Source: a virus. From it: a stretch of 64,000 nt of DNA. Numbering within the stretch: the first letter of the stretch is position 1; the number at the start of each line of letters is the position of its first letter. Shown one piece after another: positions 7,844 through 16,196 of the stretch. The DNA lies in the IMG/VR virus record IMGVR_UViG_3300047323_000304, positions 62,001 to 126,000 of that record; one strand, 5' to 3'. Made by a program: the position numbers and the translations under genes. The notes beneath the pieces are model-generated. The model ran no database searches. It had not been told where the DNA came from and worked only from the letters and a program-made list of their open reading frames with translations.

Positions 7844-9439
7844 TTAATTTAATTGTAATGGAATATATGAGCCAGTATTTGTAGCAACTAATTCATCATA
7901 TTCAAATGGTTTAAATCCAAATTCCATTACTAATTCTTGTTCTTTCTTAGACATATCACTATATCTTTTTGTCATAAAATCATCAGGTAGCCAGTTTTTA
8001 CCTTTACCTGCCAAAATATTCAGTTGTTTTAATAAATTTTCATCTTTATACTTCACATGGATTGTACCTTTATGGTAAACATCAAGATAAAAGAACTCAG
8101 CATCTATATTTTTTTCACAATGTTGTATTTTATTTCTTATTTCATCTGTGTCTAATATGTATTTCTTCCCTGTCAAATTATTAAATATTATAGTTAAATC
8201 TTTTAATACGTCTGGCACACATTGAAAAGAATATTCTAAATAACAAGGTATTATATTTTTGCCTTTTATCATATAAGCATTATTTGTCCTCCACCCAGAA
8301 TACATATGTATGTTTTTGTTCCATGAAGCATCTGTATAACTATATTTACTAGTTAATTTATCAAATACTTCTGCAACAGTGCTTTCGTAAGATTTTGGAA
8401 TAGAACTCATAATTTTCTCATAAAAATATCTACAATTTTCAATTGTAAAAGGTATATCTTCTTGTCTTTCCATATTATAAGAAAAATCATTTCTTAATTT
8501 AGATGGAAGTCTTGACATAAAATCTGTTTCAGTTATAAACTTTTGCCAGTACTCTAGTGTCAATTTTGAGATATAGTCATTAATTTTTATATGTGTCCGA
8601 GATAAGGTTTCACTATCCATTATGCCTATTTCTTGTTTTATATTTAATCCTTTAAATAAATGTTTAATACGTTCTCTCTCTTCATATAGTTTTATTACTG
8701 AATTTTTGCAAATATTATATTCCATTACTAATTGCTGTAATTTACTCATTTTTGGCATAACAGATTTAAAACTGTAATCTGAATTGATATTTATATTCTC
8801 TCTTTTAAAATTCTGTTCAAACATAGTTTCGGTGTTTTTCATTGGTATTTTCAAATATATTATTGCAATTTCAACATCAGTCTTTCTTTCTGAGTATATA
8901 AATGCTTCCTGTATATATTCTATATCTGCATTATATTCATCTAATTTGTTTAGTAATTCTATTCTTTCTTTGGAATAAGGGTTTTTTATTGTTTCTGCAT
9001 TTATTATACAAAGTATCTTACCACCTATTCTTTCTTGAATACATATTGATTTTAGCAAATGTTTTGTTCCATTGCTAAAAGGAACGTTTTGAATTATTAA
9101 GTCATAAAATCTTGGTGCATCAAAAGTTAAATAATCATTCCATATAACATTATAATTTTGTCCTCTTAATAAACTATTCAATGTTTCATCGTATTCTATA
9201 ACATCAAATTTAACATATTTATCTATATCTGTTTCTGGATTACTATATTTTGACTTATATTTGTTCTTTTCTTTTAAATAGTATTCTTTATAGGCTTGTA
9301 TTATATCTCCTTTTCCACACTCAGGTTCTAATATGTACTTACATTTACTAAATCCATAGTTATCTGATTGTAACTTATCCAACATTTTAAAGACAAGTTC
9401 TTTTGGAGTCGGATAGAAGTCTTGGTTGTTATCAAACAT
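7844..9439 (-). CDS. N6-adenine methyltransferase-like protein, DUF4942 type
   Basis: A 531-residue protein beginning MFDNNQDFYPTPKELV, the usual start of phage adenine methyltransferases. Motif I is ILEPECGKGDI (~41-51, binding S-adenosylmethionine). Motif IV reads IIQNVPFSNG where NPPF/Y is expected, so one catalytic proline is replaced. The C-terminal third resembles the DUF4942 domain (HKGTIHVKY, then LNILAGKGKNWLPDDF). It may methylate phage DNA against host restriction or may be inactive. The start was placed at the third in-frame ATG because the AAAGGA site fits only there. Confidence 0.75.
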   Translation of the reverse strand: MFDNNQDFYPTPKELVFKMLDKLQSDNYGFSKCKYILEPECGKGDIIQAYKEYYLKEKNKYKSKYSNPETDIDKYVKFDVIEYDETLNSLLRGQNYNVIWNDYLTFDAPRFYDLIIQNVPFSNGTKHLLKSICIQERIGGKILCIINAETIKNPYSKERIELLNKLDEYNADIEYIQEAFIYSERKTDVEIAIIYLKIPMKNTETMFEQNFKRENININSDYSFKSVMPKMSKLQQLVMEYNICKNSVIKLYEERERIKHLFKGLNIKQEIGIMDSETLSRTHIKINDYISKLTLEYWQKFITETDFMSRLPSKLRNDFSYNMERQEDIPFTIENCRYFYEKIMSSIPKSYESTVAEVFDKLTSKYSYTDASWNKNIHMYSGWRTNNAYMIKGKNIIPCYLEYSFQCVPDVLKDLTIIFNNLTGKKYILDTDEIRNKIQHCEKNIDAEFFYLDVYHKGTIHVKYKDENLLKQLNILAGKGKNWLPDDFMTKRYSDMSKKEQELVMEFGFKPFEYDELVATNTGSYIPLQLN

Positions 9440-9486
9440 TATTATCATTCCTTTCATTATCTATAATTTATTTAGTTTTCTATATT

Positions 9487-9515
9487 ATAGTAACATATCC
9501 ATTAATTTATTGCAA
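9487..9515 (-). promoter_or_regulatory. promoter for the methyltransferase-like gene
   Basis: TTGCAA, 17-base spacer, TACTAT, preceded by the shared A-rich motif AAATAAATTAAAAATAATG. Confidence 0.65.
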
Positions 9516-9548
9516 CATTATTTTTAATTTATTTTATAAATTTAGATA

Positions 9549-9572
9549 TAAGAAAAGACGAGTTCCCTCGCC
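9549..9572 (-). terminator. intrinsic terminator with GNRA loop
   Basis: On the minus strand GGCGAG pairs with CTCGTC around a GGAA tetraloop and is followed by TTTTCTT. It ends the transcript of the small genes upstream, just before the methyltransferase promoter. Confidence 0.85.
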
Positions 9573-9580
9573 TAATCTAT

Positions 9581-9820
9581 TTATTCTATTAATGCTAATT
9601 CTTCATATATTGCTATATAAGTATGTCCTTGTGGGATATTTAAAGCCTCAGAAGGTGGTAATTCTTCAAAATAATTATCCATATAGATATAATATAAATC
9701 TGTATCGTCAGAATTATGTATTAATTTAACTATACCTTTTTCTCCAATTGCTTCAGGATGAACATTATCTTTATGTGGCATTATTAGAACTTTACTATTT
9801 AGTTTTATATTTTGTATCAT
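9581..9820 (-). CDS. small SH3-like hypothetical protein
   Basis: A 79-residue protein whose pattern (NSKVLIMPHKDNVHPEAIGEKGIVKLI, then YIYMDNYFEELPPSEAL) suggests a small beta-barrel of the KOW/SH3 kind that is frequent in phage orphan proteins. It is the last gene before an intrinsic terminator. Function unknown. Confidence 0.6.
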   Translation of the reverse strand: MIQNIKLNSKVLIMPHKDNVHPEAIGEKGIVKLIHNSDDTDLYYIYMDNYFEELPPSEALNIPQGHTYIAIYEELALIE

Positions 9821-9829
9821 TTAAATCAC

Positions 9830-10054
9830 CTACTTAAAATTAATTTTAAATTTACTAACTAAATAATCAGTAATTATAGAAATAGATGCTCCACCAACAA
9901 TAATTATTCCCATTTGGAAGTTACTACATTGTAAATTTCTATCATAATATAGCAATAATCCTAAAATCATTAACATCATTCCACCAGCATATAAGACTCC
10001 TACATATAGCATACATACTAGCCACTTTACTATTTTATATAAATTAATTTTCAT
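9830..10054 (-). CDS. small membrane protein, two helices
   Basis: A 74-residue protein with two hydrophobic helices (WLVCMLYVGVLYAGGMMLMI and GIIIVGGASISIITDYLV) and short lysine-rich ends. GAAGG precedes the ATG. A perfect 13-bp inverted repeat lies upstream and may control it. Function unknown. Confidence 0.6.
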   Translation of the reverse strand: MKINLYKIVKWLVCMLYVGVLYAGGMMLMILGLLLYYDRNLQCSNFQMGIIIVGGASISIITDYLVSKFKINFK

Positions 10055-10133
10055 AATTAACCTTCTTTCTAACTTTGTATTTAATTTATTAACAAGCTTT
10101 TAAAAGTATGATTTTACAAGGATATTTTTGATT

Positions 10134-10196
10134 ATTTCCCAAAATTAATTTGTAAAGTATTGATATTGCTTATGTGTATAATCAATTTTGGGAAAT
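10134..10196. repeat. 13-bp inverted repeat between dut and a membrane gene
   Basis: ATTTCCCAAAATT and AATTTTGGGAAAT are perfect arms separated by 37 bases containing TTGATT and TTTACA. It could be a pair of operator half-sites or a large hairpin formed after the dUTPase stop codon. There is no T-run. Confidence 0.5.
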
Positions 10197-10205
10197 ATAT
10201 TCAAT

Positions 10206-10862
10206 TTATTTAGTTGTAGATCCAAATCCACCTTGCCTAGTTTCTCCCTCATTAAATGAATCCCCATCTGTTAATAAGAATGGCATGAATAACATTTGAC
10301 ACATTCCATCACCTTGTTCAATTATCATTTCTTTGTTACCTTCATTTCTTAGCTTTACAAACATATGTCCTTCGTTTTTAGGGTTGTTATAGTAATCTCC
10401 ATCAATAACTCCTACTGTATTTGCAAGCCTACAATAATATTTAAATCCTAATCCACTTCTAGGAAAAGCCATTAATACTTCACCATCTTGCATATAAGCT
10501 TTTAATCCTGTAGGAACATTTATTTCTTCATTGGGTTGTAATGTAATATTGTAAGGTGCAAATATATCATATCCTGCCGACTTACTTGTACCACGTTTAG
10601 GTAGTTTTAATTCACAATCTAATATACTTTTTTCATCAAAATCTTTTAATCCTTGATCCATTGATACAAATTCAAATCCTCTTAATCTTTTAGGTTTTAT
10701 TACTTCTTTAATTGTTTCTTGCATTATTTTAGCCTCCATATCTATAATTGAATCATAATTGATTTTACTTTGTTGTCCTTGATAGCAATTAAGTCTATCT
10801 TTACAAAATCCACACATTCCTTTACACCTTAATCCATTTTCATACTCTTGTTTGTTTACCAT
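10206..10862 (-). CDS. dut: dUTPase with N-terminal Cys cluster
   Basis: A 218-residue trimeric-type dUTPase hydrolysing dUTP to dUMP, which keeps uracil out of DNA and feeds thymidylate synthase. Motifs are visible in order: SAGYDIFAP (motif 1), FPRSGLG (2), NTVGVIDGDY (3, with the catalytic aspartate), QGDGMCQMLF (4) and the C-terminal GETRQGGFGSTTK (5, P-loop-like). The enzyme core starts at ~78. The preceding ~75 residues are additional and contain CKGMCGFCKDRLNC, a likely zinc site unusual for this family. Confidence 0.93.
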   Translation of the reverse strand: MVNKQEYENGLRCKGMCGFCKDRLNCYQGQQSKINYDSIIDMEAKIMQETIKEVIKPKRLRGFEFVSMDQGLKDFDEKSILDCELKLPKRGTSKSAGYDIFAPYNITLQPNEEINVPTGLKAYMQDGEVLMAFPRSGLGFKYYCRLANTVGVIDGDYYNNPKNEGHMFVKLRNEGNKEMIIEQGDGMCQMLFMPFLLTDGDSFNEGETRQGGFGSTTK

Positions 10863-10913
10863 AATTCTTTCTCTCCTTCAATTCTTATCATATCAGTTTA
10901 ATATATTTTGTTT

Positions 10914-11141
10914 TTAACTATAAAATTCATCTAATAATATATAAATATCTTCTGCCAAAATTTCCATCTCTGATACTAGTTTATTTTCATATTCAGTAAA
11001 TTCATATTCATCGAGATTTCCTACAATACTGACTATTTTTTCCGCTATAGGTTTAATCTCTTTTGTTGTATCTTGAAGCCTAATAAATATATCTTTTAAT
11101 TCTGTAAGTTCTGATAATATTTTTGAATCTTGTTTATCCAT
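10914..11141 (-). CDS. small helical hypothetical protein
   Basis: A 75-residue acidic, leucine/isoleucine-rich protein without cysteines, apparently all-helical (ILSELTELKDIFIRLQDTTK...). It starts five bases after the previous gene's stop. Function unknown. Confidence 0.55.
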   Translation of the reverse strand: MDKQDSKILSELTELKDIFIRLQDTTKEIKPIAEKIVSIVGNLDEYEFTEYENKLVSEMEILAEDIYILLDEFYS

Positions 11142-11145
11142 TATT

Positions 11146-11538
11146 TTAATTCACATCCTCACTATTTGTTAAGCGTTTATATAATTCATGTCCTTGTCTA
11201 ATTCCAGTTAATTTATTACAAGTATATAGCATTAAAATATTTCTATTTTTTATTTCATCTTCTAGTAAATCTCTTTCATGGCAATATATTTGTTCAATAT
11301 AGTCATCATATTCTTTGATATATTTGTTATGAATTTCTTTATCATCTTGTTTATTTTGAATGTTCATTGACTTAAATTGTTTTAGTACTTCACTTAATAT
11401 ATTATCAATACTTTTACAGTTATTATTTTCATCTTTTATTGTTACATTAATTTGTTTTAATGCTTGTTCAATTGGACTAAAATCCTTATTAATGGACATT
11501 GCTAGAAATCTATGTCCAACAGTTTTTATACAATCCAT
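11146..11538 (-). CDS. hypothetical protein
   Basis: A 130-residue mostly helical protein starting MDCIKTVGHRFLAMSINKDF. A good AAAGGAG ribosome site precedes it. It is followed closely by the small helical gene and then dut. No domain recognised. Confidence 0.6.
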   Translation of the reverse strand: MDCIKTVGHRFLAMSINKDFSPIEQALKQINVTIKDENNNCKSIDNILSEVLKQFKSMNIQNKQDDKEIHNKYIKEYDDYIEQIYCHERDLLEDEIKNRNILMLYTCNKLTGIRQGHELYKRLTNSEDVN

Positions 11539-11594
11539 ATATTTAATCTCCTTTCATTGTATTTTAAAATGTAGTTTTTGTTGTCTTTTAATAT

Positions 11595-12359
11595 TTAATC
11601 AGTTATATCTATTTTTCTATGAATTAATGCTTGGTATACACTATCTGGTATTTCATTTTTATATTCTTCAGCTACTTCTACAAAAACATTTTCTCTAAAT
11701 TCTTTGTAAGCATTAAATGCTTCTATTTCAGTAGGAAAAGTACCTAAATAACATGATTTTTCATCACTACCTACTGCATTTGCAGAAAATGTTCCACTAT
11801 CCTTACGACTAGTTCCCAATAAGGTTTTCCCACGATAATTCTTTCTATTAATTAATAATAGATTTATTCTTTGAGGGATAAATACACAAATTTCAGGCGA
11901 ATATATTTTATTACCTTTATGTAGTATATCTTTATCAATCTCCATTCTTTCATTTCTAACTTCATAATAATTGTCTTTATACCATTGAGCATAGTTCTGA
12001 AAGTTTAACCATTCATCACATACTATACAACCTTCGTATGCACCTCTTTGTCTTTTAGGAATAAAACATCTTCCAAGCATATTATGCCAAGTTTTATATT
12101 CTATAGTATTTTTATTTGTTCCTAAACTAAGTTTATGTATACCCTCCCCTGTATAAGCGACACCATAAATTGTTTTATCGTATGGGTTCTTAATAACACC
12201 TTTTTTAAAGTTACTATATGTAGTTTGTTTAGTATGTTTGTGTTCATCTTGAAATTGAATGGTTATATTATTTGTATTTTTAAATTCTATTATTTTCATA
12301 ACTGTACCATGTTTATTCTTATTTTCTTCTCCAATATATTTACTATAATCTCTATTCAT
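11595..12359 (-). CDS. HNH homing endonuclease with AP2-like domain
   Basis: A 254-residue free-standing endonuclease. Residues ~85-170 carry the phage-type HNH variant (TWHNMLGRCF, then CDEWLNFQNYAQWY, MEIDKDILHKGNKIYSPE and CVFIPQRINLLL). The C-terminal part (~180-235) resembles an AP2/integrase-type DNA-binding fold (TSRKDSGTFSANAV, then KSCYLGTFPTEIEAFNAY). It lies just downstream of the intron-containing ribonucleotide reductase gene, which suggests that gene is, or was, its target. AAAGGAG precedes the ATG. Confidence 0.85.
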   Translation of the reverse strand: MNRDYSKYIGEENKNKHGTVMKIIEFKNTNNITIQFQDEHKHTKQTTYSNFKKGVIKNPYDKTIYGVAYTGEGIHKLSLGTNKNTIEYKTWHNMLGRCFIPKRQRGAYEGCIVCDEWLNFQNYAQWYKDNYYEVRNERMEIDKDILHKGNKIYSPEICVFIPQRINLLLINRKNYRGKTLLGTSRKDSGTFSANAVGSDEKSCYLGTFPTEIEAFNAYKEFRENVFVEVAEEYKNEIPDSVYQALIHRKIDITD

Positions 12360-12425
12360 TCTATCTCCTTTTTAATTTATTTTATTTGTAAAGTTCCCTT
12401 AAATTATCTGTTTTATGAAAACATT

Positions 12426-12489
12426 TTGTATATTATGCAATAAAAAGTGAATATTATAACATATTTATACACTAATTTTACATAATATA
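12426..12489 (-). promoter_or_regulatory. regulatory element (copy 2) with TATAAT and inverted repeat
   Basis: The minus strand carries TATAAT followed by a stretch matching 30 of 33 bases of the element at 2795-2827. A 10-bp inverted repeat (GTATATTATG / CATAATATAC) spans the whole stretch. It would control the homing endonuclease gene. A clear -35 box is not visible. Confidence 0.45.
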
Positions 12490-12506
12490 CGTTGTTAGTT
12501 TTTAAT

Positions 12507-13901
12507 TTATTTTGTTAATTCTATAATATACTGATTGCTTGAACCATACATAGGATTATCACATTTTTTATCAAGCTCAAACTTCCCACATATTATTTTA
12601 TCAATATATTTAGTTGCTTCAAAATCTTTAATATCATCATATTCATAGCCAGTCCAAACATAAATACTGCAATCTGGAATTTCATTTCTTACACGTTTAA
12701 CAATATCTAATAATTCGTTTTTGTTATATGGAGCAAATGGTTCTCCTCCAAGAAGGGATAACGCTTTTCTTTCTTTACAAAGATTAACAATTACATCAAT
12801 ATCTAATTTAAAATTATTATCATGTTCCCATAAAGATTCATTATGGCACATATAACATTTATGAGGGCAACCTTTAAACCATGCAGAAACTCTTAATCCA
12901 TCACCATTTAGTATTTCAAAATCATGAATTCCTTCTGAAATCTCTCTACCATAATGTACTTCTCTTTGTTCATCTTCTTGTTTTTTACCATCATTTACTC
13001 TAGTATCTCCATCTATTTCATAATAAGAAAGATAACCACAGACACGATCCACTACTATTAATTTTGTACTACCACATTTATCACAATGAGGATTTGATTT
13101 GTCATATTCTATAACACTTCTGCCACATTCTTTGCATGTTACTGAGTCAAAATTAACTCCTTCATATAATCCCATTTTCATAGCTTGTCTTGTTACTTGT
13201 GATATTGCTTTTAAATTATGGTTAATTGGATATTCACTATAAAAAATATGTCCAGCATTACTTAAATCAAACATTGGTTTTTCAATTCTCATCTTTTCAA
13301 ATGGATCAACTTTAGCAGTAACATTTACATGAAAACTATTCATTATGTATTTTTTATCTGTGACTCCTTTTATAATTCCAAAATGTTCAAACTCTTTATT
13401 TCTACAAGTCTCGGCATAACCTTCTATTGGACTACCATAGATTGCAAACATTAATCCATATTCTTTTATAGCCTCATCTTTCCATTTATTTAGATGCTCT
13501 AAGACTTCTATCGCAAATGAATTATCTTCGTGTATTTCTTTTCCTGTCATTAATAAACTAACTTCATTTAACCCTAGATAACCATATGACCATGTAAAAG
13601 TCTTAATTACTTCTTCTATTGTATCAGTTGGTTTTAATCTCATATGACAACCACCATCACAAAAGAATAATGGATTTGAACTTGCTTCTACATTTTTCAT
13701 TCTGTCAAATTGCCATAAATGACCTTCAGTTGCTAAGTCAAAATATTCTTTTAAAGTTTTAAAATATGCTTCTTTATCTTTTGTGTGTCTGTATAATAAT
13801 GCTGGTCTTACTGTATTAATTGTTATTGCTCCACAGTTTGCACGACCATTAAAAACTGGTTCTCCTTTTTCATTAAACCATACTGACAAATACGCTCTAC
13901 A
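12507..13901 (-). CDS. nrdD-nrdG: anaerobic ribonucleotide reductase 3' exon fused to its activase
   Basis: The second exon encodes 464 residues. It opens with CRAYLSVWF, completing the MG/CR junction of NrdD. The reductase part ends with a zinc site (CKECG ... CDKCG) and the glycyl-radical motif RVCGYLSYY (~288-296 of the exon). There is no stop: the frame runs on into a complete NrdG-like radical-SAM activase with the iron-sulfur motif GCPHKCYMC, the SAM-binding LLGGEPF and a YVWTGYEY strand. Normally nrdD and nrdG are separate genes; here catalyst and activase would be one chain. Unspliced, the frame reads upstream to a fortuitous ATG nine codons earlier. Confidence 0.9.
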   Translation of the reverse strand, partial: CRAYLSVWFNEKGEPVFNGRANCGAITINTVRPALLYRHTKDKEAYFKTLKEYFDLATEGHLWQFDRMKNVEASSNPLFFCDGGCHMRLKPTDTIEEVIKTFTWSYGYLGLNEVSLLMTGKEIHEDNSFAIEVLEHLNKWKDEAIKEYGLMFAIYGSPIEGYAETCRNKEFEHFGIIKGVTDKKYIMNSFHVNVTAKVDPFEKMRIEKPMFDLSNAGHIFYSEYPINHNLKAISQVTRQAMKMGLYEGVNFDSVTCKECGRSVIEYDKSNPHCDKCGSTKLIVVDRVCGYLSYYEIDGDTRVNDGKKQEDEQREVHYGREISEGIHDFEILNGDGLRVSAWFKGCPHKCYMCHNESLWEHDNNFKLDIDVIVNLCKERKALSLLGGEPFAPYNKNELLDIVKRVRNEIPDCSIYVWTGYEYDDIKDFEATKYIDKIICGKFELDKKCDNPMYGSSNQYIIELTK

Positions 13902-14176
13902 CATGTTCTCTAATATTACTATTAGCATTGACTATATCATCTCTCCGACTCACCACGTCATCAACAAGCCCTTCGCTTGGAATTGGTGCTTATCTCCAAT
14001 CCTACTCTGCTACACTCATCACAGATAGTCGATACACATTTATCTATATTACTATAGAATTTAGCACGGTCTCAGCTTTAATATGTTATTAAAGTCCTAA
14101 CCGTTAGCATTACAATTAAGTAACACACCCTATAAGCTAGGTTCAAAGGGTTTTACATGGGCTAGTAGTTTTACAG
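13902..14176 (-). ncRNA. group I intron in nrdD
   Basis: A 275-base ORF-less self-splicing intron. The 5' exon ends in ATGGGT, which pairs with GCCCAT 13 bases into the intron, giving a P1 helix with the diagnostic U-G pair at the splice site. A P7 helix is formed by GACTAT (R region, near 14024-14031) and ATAGTC (S region, GATATAGTC, near 13930-13938). The last intron base is G. Removal joins PMG to CRAYL in frame, as in other NrdD proteins. The reading frame of the 5' exon stops two codons into the intron if not spliced. Confidence 0.9.
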
Positions 14177-15304
14177 ACCCATTGGTGCTAAGGCATAACC
14201 ATACGTTTTCCATATGTATCCACAATAACCTTCATCTAATGAAAGCATATCTGGATATGCACGTTTTGCTCTACATTCAATAGCTAAGTCATATAAATCT
14301 TCATTTATTCCACCTTCACCATGAATTTCATCTCTATAAAAGAAAACTATCTTAGGAAATATTGCAGTTTGTTTTTTCTTTCCACAACCTTTTAATCTAG
14401 TTTCTAAAATAATTCTAGTTACAAATCTTGCCCAAAAGGTTGTTCTATTTCCTAATGCTATTGTTTCAAAAGGTACTTGCATATTAGAATTAGAAATCGA
14501 GTTTAATCTAGTTTCAATACCATTCCATCTTTTTCTAAATGCTCTTTCAACAAATTTCATTGCCATATCTTTTATCTTTTCTTCTGAAATATCCTCATCT
14601 TTTAGTTGATTTGTATAATATGTAATTGATTTATCATAAGCATTTTCTAAAGCCCCTTCTAATACATGATCAATTTCATTGATAGTAAATCCCCCATATT
14701 CTTGTGAACTAGCTTCTAATAGTACATCTGATAATACGCCTAAATAAGCTTCAATACTTTCTGCATCATCATATTCTAATCCATTGATAACAGGGTTGTT
14801 ATCAATAACAGTTTTCATATCAAATAGGCAACAATTTATTCCTCCAAAATATCTATCAGAAACATCATGGAACTTTATTTTATTATCTTTATGTGCATCT
14901 GCTAACTTCTTTGGTAATATACGATTTAACATTTCACTTGTTATATATGTATCTAAAGTTAGTCCTTTTTTAGTAGATACTAATTGTGAATTTTTATTAG
15001 CATTTTCCCTACTAACAGTTGTTAATATTTTATCTGTTTCATGTCTAAGTTCTGTATTTCTTTTATATTCTTGTACACATCTATAATCTTCATAAGATAT
15101 AGCAATATCTTTAAATCCATATTCAATTAATGAATTAACTACTAGTTTTTCAATTTCAGATACTGTTAGTTCTTTATTAATATGTTGTATATCCTCAGCT
15201 ATCATTGTTGCAACTGATTTCTTGCCTCCAGCCTTTACTATTGCACTTTCAATTCTTTTAATGTCAAAATCTTGTTTAACACCTGTTCTTTTTATTACAT
15301 ACAT
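14177..15304 (-). CDS. nrdD: anaerobic ribonucleotide reductase, 5' exon
   Basis: The first exon encodes 376 residues of class III ribonucleotide reductase, which makes deoxynucleotides under anaerobic conditions. Residues 1-90 form an ATP-cone regulatory domain (YVIKRTGVKQDFDIKRIESA, then YEDYRCVQEYKRNTE). The start of the catalytic barrel follows (KIKFHDVSDRYFGGINCCLF and NSNMQVPFETIALGNRT). The exon ends at APMG. With the second exon the chain would be about 840 residues. An oxygen-sensitive enzyme fits a strictly anaerobic host. Confidence 0.93.
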
Positions 15305-15364
15305 TTAACCACTCTCTTTCATTATTTTTAATTTATTATATAAACTATTTTCATAGTTATAAGC

Positions 15365-15559
15365 TTATTCTAATACTAATTTAGTATCATTGACTTCTCC
15401 ACAATGAGAACATGTAACATATGGTCTACCCATTTTTACTGAAATTCTAGCTTCATTATATGAGTCACATTTTCCACAGATATAATGAATTTTAGGTGAT
15501 TTACCAAATAACATTGTTAAACTTAAATTTAACATTTGTAAGCTTTTTACTGTTACCAT
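15365..15559 (-). CDS. zinc-ribbon protein
   Basis: A 64-residue protein whose C-terminal half is a zinc ribbon (YICGKCDSYNEA ... YVTCSHCGEVND). AAGGAGGGG precedes the ATG. It is in the same operon as nrdD. Role unknown; a nucleic-acid-binding adaptor is possible. Confidence 0.65.
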   Translation of the reverse strand: MVTVKSLQMLNLSLTMLFGKSPKIHYICGKCDSYNEARISVKMGRPYVTCSHCGEVNDTKLVLE

Positions 15560-15574
15560 TAATTAATCCCCTCC

Positions 15575-15760
15575 TTATGGTTCAAATTTAAATAATTCAT
15601 AATCATTTTCAACTAATCTATAATAGTTATTACTATCTTCACCAGCTTTTTCATTTAAAAATTCGACTATTTGTTTGCCATAATAGTTATTTACATTTTC
15701 ACAAACTAAGACATCGTCATATATTTCTCTATCATAATTATCTACACATATTATTTTCAT
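15575..15760 (-). CDS. small hypothetical protein
   Basis: A 61-residue protein (MKIICVDNYDREIYDDVLVC...) with alternating beta-like segments, common in phage orphan genes. It is tightly packed between neighbours. Function unknown. Confidence 0.55.
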   Translation of the reverse strand: MKIICVDNYDREIYDDVLVCENVNNYYGKQIVEFLNEKAGEDSNNYYRLVENDYELFKFEP

Positions 15761-15764
15761 TTAA

Positions 15765-16082
15765 TTAATCCTCCTTAACGAAACTAATATTATCAATATT
15801 TCCAGTTAAAACAAAAATATTGTTAGTTAACATACCTACATCTAAACACATTTTTCCTTCAACTTCTTGCCCTTCTATATCAGTCAATTGCATAGTAATA
15901 GGAGTATTTAAGAATTGTTCTAATTGACCATGCTCCTCATGCCATTTTTTATCTTCTTCTAATGTCTCCATTAAATCTTTAATTGTTGGATAATCTCTAA
16001 ATCCATTATCTTGTATGTATAGTTTTACTTCATTAACCTTATCTGTTTCTGCAATAATCACTTTTGCTTGTTTTGTTTCCAT
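15765..16082 (-). CDS. hypothetical protein
   Basis: A 105-residue acidic protein beginning METKQAKVIIAETDKVNE, with a beta-rich C-terminus (CLDVGMLTNNIFVLTGNID). GGAGAG precedes the ATG. It is the first gene after a weak candidate promoter and heads the nrdD-containing operon. Function unknown. Confidence 0.6.
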   Translation of the reverse strand: METKQAKVIIAETDKVNEVKLYIQDNGFRDYPTIKDLMETLEEDKKWHEEHGQLEQFLNTPITMQLTDIEGQEVEGKMCLDVGMLTNNIFVLTGNIDNISFVKED

Positions 16083-16123
16083 TTCTCATTCTCTCCTTTT
16101 TATAATTATTTGGTATAATATTA

Positions 16124-16152
16124 CTTTATCATATAATATATAAACCGTCTAT
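16124..16152 (-). promoter_or_regulatory. weak promoter candidate upstream of the nrd operon
   Basis: TAGACG and TAAAGT are spaced by 17 bases right after the A-rich motif AAATAAATTAAAAATAAAG. Both boxes match the consensus only partly; the placement is what supports it. Confidence 0.35.
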
Positions 16153-16196
16153 CTTTATTTTTAATTTATTTTCTCTTGATAAAATCAGCACTTTAT

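Noticed and set aside
9403-9729. Rightward open frame of 108 codons
   Set aside because: It overlaps the methyltransferase start, its promoter and a terminator, has no ribosome site, and consists of low-complexity hydrophobic residues, as reverse reading of AT-rich DNA gives.
14100-14160. GGTTCAAAGGG resembling a tRNA T-loop
   Set aside because: It is inside the group I intron and has no acceptor or anticodon stem around it. No convincing tRNA was seen anywhere in the window.
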